Of a stretch of DNA of 64,000 nt, positions 24,321 through 34,982 are shown one piece after another (the first letter of the stretch is position 1; the number at the start of each line of letters is the position of its first letter). The notes under the pieces were generated by a model. It saw only the letters and a list, made by a program, of their open reading frames with translations, ran no database searches and was not told where the DNA came from. Location of the stretch: contig NW_024881324.1 in NCBI RefSeq assembly GCF_018691265.1, positions 2,359,730 through 2,423,729 on the forward strand, in the 5' to 3' direction. The DNA is from Tyto alba. Its lineage: Eukaryota > Chordata > Aves > Strigiformes > Tytonidae. A program made the translations under genes and the position numbers.

Positions 24321-27300
24321 ACTGAACATGTGTGCGTGTCTGTGTGTATAGACACACATGTATGCATACATAGATGGCCAAAGAAAGTACTTCTTAGTGA
24401 ATGAAACCCGTTTGACTCTACTTAAAAAAGAAAAGAATCCACAATATGTATGACCCACCCTGTGTATGATCATCAAACTGAAACATCTATATAGCATTTC
24501 TCCCACAACATTTTAAAATGATGAACAACAAATATAGAGTCAAATTCTGTCCTGTGTCCCTGCCCTGGGCAGCTTATTACAGATGGTTTTAACAGTCTTT
24601 CTTGGACCCATGTGTCAGATTAAATGGTAGAAATACCAACTGGATGATAATGTAGTATCATTTCTGGAAGTATTGGCTTTTAAAGTTAATCTTCAATGGG
24701 ATGCTTTACTGTAGGCATGTGCATACATTAGATAACCTTGGCATGCAGAGAGTATTTTAAGACCCACATAATTTTGAAACACCCTTTAATATTCACTGAA
24801 GGTCACGATACATTCCATGCACATAAGATCAGAAACAGACCTTCCAGGCTTATTTTACTTCTTGGGATAGATGCTGAATTGGGAGTCCACAGTGGTTTTC
24901 TGTTTTTCTGTAGGACGATTAGCATGGCACAAGAAGCTTTTCCATGATGTTCCACTGACATCTGAGCACTGTTCTAGGGCAAACACCTCGCAGAGATGCC
25001 AAGGAGAATAATACGTACAACTTCCTTCACATTCTTATCTTTTTAGATGAGATTTTCAAAACAAATGCTGCCAACTAATAATGTATACTATTATGGATTC
25101 TGGATTCTTGAAGTGTGAGGTCAGAAAATTCACTTTAGTAACTAAACTCCAGCATCTGATGCTACCAGTACTGTCCAGAATCAACCTGTTAAACCGTAGG
25201 CAATACTGTCTGTAGCTACTTCTGTTATCACTTTCTATTTATCCACTGATGATACAAAAAAAATTAATAGCTTCTTCCTTAGGCTTCATGTTTAATAAAC
25301 ATAATTTTATATCCACAAAATAAAAGACTAACCCTTCGTAATTCAGAAATTTTTTTATAAACAATATGTTTACAGATTTTCACATTGAGTTATCTGCTGC
25401 TTAGAAGAAGGAAGAAGCACATGTAAGACTAGATTCAAAATAGTTCTGTGAAATGGATCTGGCCCGTTTATGCACCAACCTGCTACACAGGGGAGAGGAG
25501 AAAAGCAAATCCTGGCCTTCATGTCAAAACACTGTAAACTACTTTTTTGTGTGTTGACTTGTGTAAGGAGTGAGGCATGAAAACAAAAGCACAGTGCCCT
25601 GGGTAGTGGCAGTGAATATTTTATTTTACCAACAAAAAGCAACAAGAGATTAAATCCTTAAAGCATATGCTGTGCTGACAGTGCGCTCTCATTGTGACAG
25701 TAATGGCATTTGCAGTCCCAGCTGCACTCAAGCCTGTGCTGTAAAAGCACCCATTTATCAGAATGCGTGTTGCTGCCTCTTACCCTCTACCACCCCTTAG
25801 CCAGACAGCTTTTCTGTGTTGTTCATGTTGCCCCATATAAATGGATGCTTAAACTATTTTTTTTTCCCTTAAGTGACATGGGAGATGATTTTGGCATCAT
25901 TAGTCCTGAAATGTTCACAGTGCCAAAAAGTATCTCTAGGTGACTTTTGTTTTTCTGTATGTAAACCAGCCTTTCTCTGACTTTTTACAAATATCCATCG
26001 TAAATGCTTTTCTAAAATTCAGTGGCTGGATCCCCACAGAAACGTTGAAGCAGGAGCACCACTGCTATTGCTGTGATTCGGTTGTGTCGGTAAGAATCTG
26101 TAAGGAGTGACTCAGGGCTGCGAGTAGCAAGTATTCACCACCTTCTGTTGGAGTTTGTTTTTACTAGATCTAATGAGTTAAGAGTTCGTGAGTTGATTAT
26201 GGGTAAAGGAAGATGCTTCTCTGGGAATGTGTTTCAATGTCTGTGCGCTCCATTTTTCCTAGAACCCAGTTGTTAGGTGTTCTCTCCAGGCTAAGGCATG
26301 AGATTCAAAGGGAATTGGAGAATGTTGCTTAATAAATTATGGAGTTACTACCTCATGGTTACAGTCTTGTCATCAGTAATGTCAGACTATTCTTCATAAC
26401 TCAGCTTTTTCTCCCATCTTTTATCAATTTGTAAGGTTTCTACATCCCCTGCTTAAGGTTGTTCCCCATCACTGCATCCATTCTCAGTCCAGGTCTTTTG
26501 TCTGGAGTCCCAACAGTCCCACACGGATTTCTTGTTTCCTACTTCAAATTTGAGCAGTTCAGGAAGTTTGTGGTGGTTCACTAATGTGATTAGGTAGTAG
26601 CATTTCAAGACATCCTAGTGCTACTTTGGAGAGACAGCTTTGGAGAACTTGGGTGAAAGAGCTCTAGAGAAAGTGAGGACGCAGTGTGGCAGGTGAAAAA
26701 ACGTGTTCCGGGGAGCTGTGGACTGTGGTGTGGTAAAGGAGGTGTAAGCAGAAGGCACAAATTAAATCCTGGAATTACGCATAATGTGCATAATTCCTGC
26801 TAAATGCCACCACTTGGCTTCTGCATTATCCAGAAGTAAGATCAGCGAGCGGGTCACTTCCAGCTGTGCTTTGTCCTTTTAGAAGTGGGGCTGTTCAGGT
26901 AGATACACCCCATATAGCCTTAATGCAGTCGGTGGGGGACCAGCGGCAAGTGAATCTCAGTAGCAGACGCTTTGTGCCCAGGCACCCAGACCCGCTTGGG
27001 TGCTGGCTGCGGGCTGGGTTCTCAGCTCCCACAGGTTACTGCCGTTGGTGAATCGAAATTGGGAATTACCAGCATTTTTGCAATCACAGTTCTGACTGTG
27101 CTGTAGGAATCCATTTTATCCTCACGCTATGGGCATTTTGTAATCCAAACAATATGTAGGTGGGACAAAAGAATCAAAAACCATTTGCAACTATGTTTAT
27201 TTTTTAAGCTGCTAAAATGTAGATTGCCATTTATCAGCAAGACCCATTTGCCTTCCAATATCCATTGATGTCCAGGATATTGCTCGATTCACTGACTAAA

Positions 27301-27491
27301 CACTCTCAAAGTATTAACATGGCTTCTGGCCTTATTGCAGTTTAAGTTCTTTCCCCAAGTAACTATAGTCCTAAAATAATAGGGAAAAAAGTAATGCCAT
27401 GGAGAAAAGTTTCTTGAGATTGAGAGGATAGGATTGCTTTTCATCTAGCAATGCCCTAATTTTATTGTAATTTTAAAACTTTGTTTTACAG
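24321..27491. other. Noncoding sequence just upstream of KCNG2
   Basis: No recognisable exon, CpG island or core promoter. Its AT-rich character, together with a splice-acceptor-like tract ending at 27491, suggests that the transcription start of KCNG2 lies further upstream and that this is a 5' intron. An imperfect CATGTGTG/CACACATG hairpin sits at 24327-24360. Confidence 0.45.
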
Positions 27492-27571
27492 ATTGATTCT
27501 CCAGTCAAGCTCCAGGTGCGCTTGTTTGAGTAGCCTCAACCTCCCTATGGGCTCAACAAATGTATCACAAA
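27492..27571 (+). other. KCNG2: KCNG2 5' untranslated sequence in coding exon 1
   Basis: The tract 'ttttaaaactttgttttacag' ending at 27491 looks like a splice acceptor. If used, the exon begins at 27492 with about 80 bases of 5' untranslated sequence, and at least one noncoding exon lies upstream. This is an inference from splice-site appearance; a promoter inside this exon is not excluded. Confidence 0.45.
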
Positions 27572-27603
27572 ATGGCATTGCTTACTGGGAATGCAGATCC
27601 TGA
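27547..27603 (+). CDS. Upstream ORF overlapping the KCNG2 start, 18 codons
   Basis: An ATG at 27547 opens an 18-codon frame ending in TGA at 27601-27603. It overlaps the likely KCNG2 start (27572) in a different frame. It has G at +4 but C at -3, so its initiation context is moderate at best. Such overlapping upstream frames often reduce initiation at the main start. No evidence that the peptide itself has a role. Confidence 0.35.
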   Translation: MGSTNVSQNGIAYWECRS

Positions 27604-28315
27604 GTTCAGCTCCTACTCCTTCAATAACTTGGAAAACCTGTGTGAAGTGCAAACCAAGAAAGGATTCTTCTACAAAAAGGCCAAACTTCTGCACCCTGGG
27701 GAAGACTTGTGCTGCTTAGCACGCCTGGATGACCGGACCAGGTTTGTGATCATCAACGTAGGTGGAATTAAATACAAAATTCCATGGACCACCCTGGAGA
27801 ACTGCCCCTTGACCAGGCTTGGGAAGCTAAAATCTTGCAACAATTATGATGAGATCATGAACATCTGCGATGATTATGACGTTAGCTGCAATGAATTTTT
27901 TTTTGACCGCAATCCTAGTGCCTTCAGGACGATCATGACTTTCCTGACAGCTGGGAAGCTGAGGCTTCTCAGGGAGATGTGCGCTCTTTCTTTTCAGGAG
28001 GAGCTTGTGTACTGGGGGATAGAAGAGGACCACCTGGAGTGGTGCTGTAAAAAGAGACTGCAACAGAAAGAGGAGGAGGCAGCCGAGGCCAGACTGTATG
28101 AAGGGGAGATGGTATTGAGTGAAACTACGCAATGTGCCTTCCAGGACAGTAGCCGATTGAGTTTGTGCATGCGAAAGCTCAGGGATATGGTGGAGAACCC
28201 CCACTCAGGGATCCCAGGAAAGATCTTTGCTTGTGTTTCAGTCTCTTTTGTTGCCATCACTGCAGTCAGCCTCTGCATCAGCACCATGCCAGATGTCAGA
28301 GAAGAAGAAGATCGG
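27572..28315 (+). CDS. KCNG2: KCNG2 coding exon 1: Kv6.2 T1 domain and S1
   Basis: Encodes residues 1-248 of an inferred 518-residue electrically silent potassium channel subunit (Kv6.2). Kv6 proteins do not form channels alone; they join Kv2 subunits in the plasma membrane and change gating. The T1 tetramerisation domain spans about residues 58-165, beginning FVIINVGG and including the family motif EFFFDRNPSAFR and CDDYDVS. An acidic linker (KEEEAAEAR) follows, then S1 at about 217-239 (KIFACVSVSFVAITAVSLC). I chose the ATG at 27572 because it has A at -3 and G at +4; an in-frame ATG at 27560 would add four residues but has a poor context. The exon ends on a whole codon before the donor gtgagt at 28316. 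The conserved coding part matches human KCNG2 closely, but the first ~55 residues are longer than in the human protein. Confidence 0.95.
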
Positions 28316-29854
28316 GTGAGTGCAGCTTTTCTCAGAGTAAAGCATGTTTTGCATTGTTGTCTCCTCAGGGAGGGTAATGGGCAAAGTCACTCCAGCAATC
28401 ATCCAGGTATTGCATTCAGGATTTCTGTTGTGGAGGGCTGGCCGGGGTAGACCACAGAAATTTACTTAATTTTGAGGGAAGATTGGGCCAAACTCTGCCT
28501 TGCTAGCACAGCTTTGCCGATTCGCACCAGCAGACAGCTTCACCCAACAGGTTTGTTTTCTGACATCTCAAACCAGATGACAAGCTAGCTATTGTGGATA
28601 TAAAAATCAGCCTTGCTTGAGGCTTAATGTTTTGAAGTTAGGTTAAGAGCTAACAGATCAGTTTTCCTTAAAGGTGCTTTAACATGAAAGAACTCTCAGT
28701 ACCCCACTGTAAAAACTACATCTAAAATATTTTGGTTCTATAGGTGAGGTAAAGGGCAGGAAAGCTGAGGCAGCAATGTAACAGCAGAAACAAAGCAAAT
28801 GTCCCAATTGTCAGACATGCTTAGTATTCTCAAGTGTAAGCTGTGGATGCTTCGTGCCCTTGAAAATCAAGTCTTACAGGTATTTTGTTTATTCTTTAGT
28901 TCAACAAATTTCCTAAGGGTTTAGTCCCTTATTTGTGCAAGCAGTTCGGTTTCCTGGGATTAGCTGTATGTAGGCCAGTGAGGGCTCATTCACGCTTTCA
29001 TTCACACTTTCATTAAATACATGCTGAAATGCAATCTGAGAGGTTTGGGTGGTGGGGACTTTCTGAAGAGTTCATGGCCTCTTTAGTTTTACTCAAGTCC
29101 AAGCTTGACACTAAATGTTTGGGCTCGTTTCGTAGCCCCATGGTCATCTAACGCGATTTGTGAACTTCAGCTACTAAGAGAATAGTGCTTCACCCCGTCC
29201 CGTTCTGCCCTCAGCTGAAGGCTGAGCTCTCCTGAAGGCAGGACCCTTCCTGCGTGCCGTCGTGCCGCAGGGCTCATCGCATCGCTAGCCATGAAGGGAG
29301 CGATCCTTACCCGGCAGGAGGTGCTCACCATTTTGCAGCGTTGAAAATAAAAAAGCATGCTGCTGGAAAATGGGTCCAGCAACTCCAGAGAGACTCCTGC
29401 GTTTGACTGAGTACCTCACGTGTGCAGTTAAATCCACCCCTTGCTTGCGAGGTATGCTCAGGTTTGATAGCAACTGAGTTGTTTGGTTTGGAGTCAGACT
29501 CATTCAGTAGCAGCCAGGAAAAAAGACAAAACATTTGGTAGGTTGCTTGATATTTGATTTATTATAAGATCTTTGTTTTAAAGGCTTTTTATGATCTAAA
29601 ATTTGAGGATAGTAGTACTGGGTACTAGTTAAAATGATATTGTCCTAATAATTTAAAAAAATACATAATTTCCAAAACATGTATCTTTTACTGTAATTAA
29701 TCAACAGTGCTCCAGTATACTGGAGTTTTAAGGACCAGGTTTTAAGGACTGCTGAAAACTGAGATGTATTTATTGTTTAGATATTCCTGGGTTTAAGTGC
29801 GAGCTGAACAGTTGCTTTCAGAATTACCAGAGTTTAGGCACCTTATATTTTTAC

Positions 29855-30580
29855 TAACGATCTGAACATAAATAGGGACTCAAACTAACAGGCTAGTAAT
29901 ATTTGTTGGGTGGAGCAGGTTAATAATGAGAATAGAGCAAGCATATGAGAGAAGCCTAGATTTCTTGGTAAGCCGGGCCATTAAAAGGAGTACATTTTCA
30001 TAGTCAAATGCAAAATTGTACAATAAAGATGGATGCAGACTTGCTGTTGCAAAAGCAGAGTCTAATTTCCAAAATGAGACTCTAAGATTTAGGGTACAAG
30101 CAGCTGAATGTAAGTTCCTATTGCAACATAAAGTCAGAACAGTTAATGTGATCCTTGAATACCTAAGCTGGGGGGTAGTGATTAGAAGCTGGAAGACGAT
30201 TTTGTGCCTGTATGCGGCATTGGTGAGACTGACACTAGAATACTGCAGTCAGTTCCCACATTCATATGGTGTTTTGAAAAATAGGAGAGGGTGGAAAAAC
30301 CCATAAGTGTTAGACACCTGGAGAAAATGTCATACAACAAGAAACTTGGACATTTCAGTTTATTTAGATTATCGAAAGAAAGGTGAATGGATTAAGCAAA
30401 TAAGTGGTTTTTACGGGGGGGGAGAACTTTATATCTAAAAGACACTTAAATTAAGCAGGGAGAGGATGCGTGGTTAAAAGCTGAATCCTGATAAATTCAT
30501 ATGGGAAACTAGGTGCCAATATTAAATACAATGGTGATTAATTACTGGATCAGACTAGTAAGAGAATTAGTGGATTTTGT
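29855..30580 (+). mobile_element. Ancient, heavily degraded CR1-like LINE remnant
   Basis: The order of recognisable pieces matches the 3' half of old amniote CR1/L3-type LINEs. These are 'gcattggtgagactgacactagaatactg' near 30219, 'ttaagcagggagaggatgc' near 30453, and 'gctgaatcctgataaattcatatgggaaac' near 30480. The divergence is much greater than in the other CR1 copies here, so it is an old insertion. End points are approximate. Confidence 0.65.
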
Positions 30581-33264
30581 CTTTTTTGATGTTTTCAGTT
30601 CAAAGCTTGGTGCTCTTCTGGAATGTACCCTTCAGCGTAATAATTCCAATGAAAAGTAAATTACTGATTTCAGTTCAAGTTACAAAGGTGAAATGCTTGC
30701 AGTACAGAAGAGATCAGAATAAATGATCTGATGTTTTTCTGTGTCCTCAAATTCTAAAAGCACAGAGCTCCTGCAAATAGGCTTTGTTCTGCCCTTTGCA
30801 CAGGGAAGGTCTGTGGACAGAGTGGAAATGGTTATTTTGCTTGAAACAAAGGTGGTTCTCTAGCACAGGGGACAGGTGAAGGATCACTTCTTATGTAGCT
30901 TAGCTCATCCCCAATATTCCTTGCCTGCTACTGAATCACTGCAGGTCAACACTCATATTTGAATTGTAATTAGTCATGCCAGGAGTCATACCCAGTGACT
31001 GATTTTGGTCCTGCACAAATGGATGTAAATACCCATGTAGATTCTTTCGGGCTCAGTAAGGCTGGGTGAGGAGTGGGGCACCTGCCCACATGGAATCGCC
31101 TGCAGGCTCCAAGACCTGGGCTGCCAACTCCTTACGGGGCATCCGTACACGGCTTAGCAAGCCGATGCAGCTCATCAGCTGGCAGGTGTGGGGAGAAGAG
31201 AGCTTATGTGGGGTCAGAGTCATGGTGATCACCCTGAGCTGCATCCCTGGTAGTTTAAAATCTGTGTCCAGGGATAGCTCTTTGGTCTTGTTTTGCAGTC
31301 TCCTAACGGGCAGAAAATGTATGTGCATCCCTTCTGGCTAAGGAACAAATAAACAGTAAATAATATTTCAGGGATGCACCACACTCAGTGTGTACGTTTT
31401 CCAGGCTCTCTGGCTGGCATTACTGTTGTTAGGGTTCCATGTCAGAGCTGTCATAGGTACTCTGGCTGACAAGCAGTGGTCTTTCCCTTGAGCTGGCATT
31501 TTCCAGAAGACAAAAGCTTTATGTGTCACCTGTCTGTCCAGTTACGGCTTCAGGGAAAGAGAGGGGAACCAATCAAAAAAAACCCCCCATGCTGGAGAGC
31601 AATTTTTCATACCTGGATCCTTTAATGTCATCTGAATGGACCAGCTGTTACACCCAGTGATGTCCTGCAGAGGTGTAAGAGACCTCACAGATGTAAGCCT
31701 GGGACCCTGAAAGTTAGAAGTAATTCCCGAGTGGGTTAGGAAATTATTTGAGGTGCCTCCCTATCTCTTTTAAAATACAGAAGAATAATCAGTCATACAT
31801 TTTGTTAACTTTATTAACTGCTCCAGATGTTCTGGAAGACAGTGGCCATCCCCAGTGGTTTAGCAAGGGTGGGAAGGACCGCGTGCGTTCCTGTGTACTG
31901 TAGCTGTCTTGTTCTTACTAATGGTCACCCTGATTCAACTCGAGCCTTACTCTTTTTTGGAAGTAGTATCGTGCATTTTAGGTGCTGCAGTTACCAAAAA
32001 AGCTCACAGAAACATATCCTAAACTACTTTTTACTTACCAAACCAAGACATATATTTTATCTTGTCATTTTTTTTTCTCATTTAGTTTTTATTTACTGAT
32101 TAAATTAAATAAAAACCACCAATCCAGTAATGCACATAATAGCTGCTTCTGGAGATTTCAGGAAAGGGACACCTCAAATGTGTAAAGAAAACAAGCCTGT
32201 GAAGACAGTCAGGTTTTTCCATGTAAAGTAACAAAGCAATAGTTAATTTTTAAGTTCAGAATTTTCAGAATGGGAGATTTCTATACAAGATCTAGATTTA
32301 ACGATGAAAAGTTCCATCTTAAGACACAATACTGCTGAGACAAAATCATAGCAGGAGCTCTCAGGCACTGAGTTCTCTCAAGACCACCACAAAAATGATC
32401 TCCAAGACATAAAACCAGCCAGAGGCATAGAGTATCTTTAAGGCATTTTAGGCATATGATAACTAAGTGGGCTTCTCAACTCTCTAAACAAATGGCAGGC
32501 ATCGAGTGACTCAAGGAAAACAGCTAACACATCACAGGAGTCTTAAACCACACTGGGGGATACATCACAGCAAAAGCTTTAACACACAGACAGGGCTGAA
32601 CAACCAAAAGACATGCAGAGATTCCACTGAAAGCCAGATAGTCATCATACTAGACTCTTCATTTTTTTCTTGGTGAAAACAGACATGTCAAGCATGTCTA
32701 TCTGAAGAAGAAAGATTCTTTCTTTTGTTAGGCAGTCTTCCTCATCATAGAGAAAAGGTGGTGAACTCAGAAATTAACATCAGGCATTTTGTCCTGATTC
32801 ACAAAAGCATTTATAGGCCTGAGTCCAGCTGAGTTCAGTCATTCATAATACCACAGTATAAAACAGGAGAAGAAGATCAGAGAGTGCTTCCTTCTTCACC
32901 GTGCTTCCTAACATATTGGGAAAAGCTAGACTAATTAAAGATGCTGCGATAGGAAGTCACAGTTCAATAACCTTCAGCTGAAGAACGTTACAACAAAGAG
33001 AGACTCATAAATAATGAAGTTAATAATAGCTCATAAAGAAGCCTGAAACTATTTAACCTTCTAAGCTTAATTTACACACTGTGCTTCAACTTTCATATTC
33101 GTGAGGATGGGGAATAGATAAATTGTAAATCTGCATTTTAAACAATCTTGTGACTAAAGATTTAATTTCACAAAGGTACACATAAAAGTAATTCCAGCCA
33201 AGATTAAGAGGGTCTTGTATAATGGTTCTCAACAGCGTTTCATTGACTAGCTGTTGATGCAGGA
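30581..33264. other. Intronic sequence, no gene seen
   Basis: AT-rich KCNG2 intron sequence with no exon, CpG island or clear repeat identified. Confidence 0.5.
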
Positions 33265-33810
33265 GCTGGATGAGCCACGAGGTTGGCTGAAAACTGGATG
33301 AATGGCCGAGCCCAGAGGGTGGTCATCAGTGACACAAAGCCTAATTGGAGGCCTGTGACAAGTGGTGTACCCCAGGGGGTCCAGTCCTGTTTGCCATCTT
33401 GATGAGAGCTCTGGAGGATGGAGCGGAGTGCACCCTCCGCAAGTTTGCTGATGCCACACACTTTGGACGAATGACTGATAGGCCGGAGGGACATGCTGCC
33501 GTCCTGAACAACCTTGGCAGGCTGGAGAAATGGGCTGACGGGAACCTCGGAGAGTTCAGCAAGGAGAAATGCAAAGCCCCGCACCTGGGGAGAAGCAACC
33601 CCCCCCGACCACTGTATTCTGGGGGCCACCCAGCTGGAAAGGAGCTTGGCAGAAAGGGACCTGGGGGTCCGGGTAGGTTCCAAGTTGAACACAAGCCAGC
33701 AACGTGCCCTTGCAGCAAAACAAGCTGCCGGTATGCCAGGCTGCGTTAGGCACGGCGCTGCCATCGGGCCGAGGGGGGCGATCCTGCCCCTCTGCTCAGC
33801 ACTGGGGAGG
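33265..33810 (+). mobile_element. CR1 LINE, upstream part (reverse transcriptase remnant)
   Basis: Matches the CR1 ORF2 region from 'ggatgaatggccgagcccag' through the reverse transcriptase core to 'ctcagcactggggagg'. A frame across 33345-33749 keeps readable RT vestiges (CTLRKFADATHFG where active CR1 has a FADD-type catalytic box). The catalytic acidic pair is lost and frameshifts are present, so it is dead. It is interrupted at 33810 by an LTR and continues at 34473. Confidence 0.9.
33806..33810. repeat. Target-site duplication, left copy (ggagg)
   Basis: Five bases of CR1 sequence duplicated on each side of the LTR inserted at 33811-34472; the right copy is at 34473-34477. Removing the LTR and one copy restores a continuous CR1 consensus order. 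Confidence 0.85.
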
Positions 33811-34472
33811 TGTTTTGCCAATTGACGGGGTTAACACAAAGGACACAGACACCAAGCTAAAGAAATAGGCTTATTTTACTTTAGTAGAAATAGAAATTTT
33901 ACTATAGTAGAAATAGCAGAAAGAATAAGCAAGGTAATGCACCTAGACATTACTATTTAAAGCTAGCTATAGTGATTAAGAATGATCCATCACCAATTGC
34001 CCTCATACATTACCATCATCCAGATCCGTGCATCAGCTGGGGAGCCCCGTCCCAGCGAAGGGTCGCAGAGCCTTTCCCGGCAATTGGGAAGTCCCACGCA
34101 GGGCGTCCACTCGTAGGGGAGGTCTGCGTCTGTGCTGGGAGAGGGCCCGGCTCTTATACAGTTTAACAAACAAGTCTAAACAAAACGCACAGGAGATATC
34201 TGGTAGATTGATATGCCTCACTCAGGCATGTCCAGATCTGGCCAGGATCCGGGCATGTCTGAGGAGTTTCTGTTTTTCTTTACATTTGGGATTTATAGTT
34301 ACTTCCTATTGTTTACTTATAGTTCCCAAGGATTGTTCCCAGGGTTACATTTTCATGCTGATAAGATACTGGTTGCTTCAGTCTGCTGATAAGATGCTGA
34401 TTGCTGGTCGGGGAATTCACTCAGAAGTCAACTTTGGTTTGAGGCCTATTGTTTGGGCCCCTTTTTGTTTCA
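33811..34472 (-). mobile_element. Solo LTR (662 bp) inserted inside a CR1 element
   Basis: The plus strand starts TGTTTTGCC and ends TTTGTTTCA, giving TG...CA termini, with a 5-bp ggagg duplication outside. Orientation is minus: read on the minus strand it has a TATA-like box (ctgtataagagcc, plus-strand near 34150-34162). It then has an A/T-rich region, an AATAAG-type signal, and a 3' end reading cccgtcaattggcaaaaca. No internal viral genes remain, so it is a solo LTR. It must be younger than the CR1 it interrupts. Confidence 0.85.
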
Positions 34473-34982
34473 GGAGGCCACCCCCGGAGTCCTGTGTCCA
34501 GTGCTGGGCTCCCCGGTACGAGAGAGGTAGGGGCACACTGGAGAGAGTCCAGCAAAGGGCCACGACGATGATGGAGCACCTCACCTATCAGGAGGGTCTG
34601 AGAGAGCTGCTCAGCCTGGAGAAGGGAAGGCTCAGAGGGGGTCTCATCGGTGTGTAAAAATACCTGGAGGGAGGGTGTGAAGAGGACAGAGCGAGGCTCT
34701 TTTCCACGGTGCCTGGTGGTGACAGGACCAGAGGCAATGGGCACAAACACGGGAGGTTCCCTCAGAACATCAGGAAACATTTTCTCACTGTGAGGGTGGC
34801 TGAGCACTGGCACAGGTTGCCCGGGGTGGTTGTGGTGTCTCCATCCCTGGAGATACTCAGAAGCCACCTGGACATGGTCCTGGGCACTTAGGGGGCCCTG
34901 TTTGAGTGGGTAGAGGGGGCTGGACCAGATGACCTCCAGAGGTCCCATCGAACCTCAACCAGTCTGTGATTCCGTGGTTGTA
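34473..34982 (+). mobile_element. CR1 LINE, downstream part and 3' end
   Basis: Continues the CR1 of 33265-33810 after the LTR: 'ccggagtcctgtgtccagtgctgggctcc', 'ctgagagagctgctcagcctggagaa', 'aggttccctcagaacatcaggaaacat', and the 3' end 'cagtctgtgattccgtggttg'. It starts with the right copy of the ggagg duplication (34473-34477). The insertion has the same orientation as KCNG2. Confidence 0.95.

Noticed and set aside
28316..28450. Read-through extension of exon 1 to a stop at 28450
   Set aside because: A strong gtgagt donor at 28316 and the exact fit to exon 2 show this is intron; it could at most give a truncated product by intron retention.
33345..33749. 134-residue open frame
   Set aside because: It is a decayed piece of CR1 reverse transcriptase, not a host gene; the catalytic box has lost its acidic pair.
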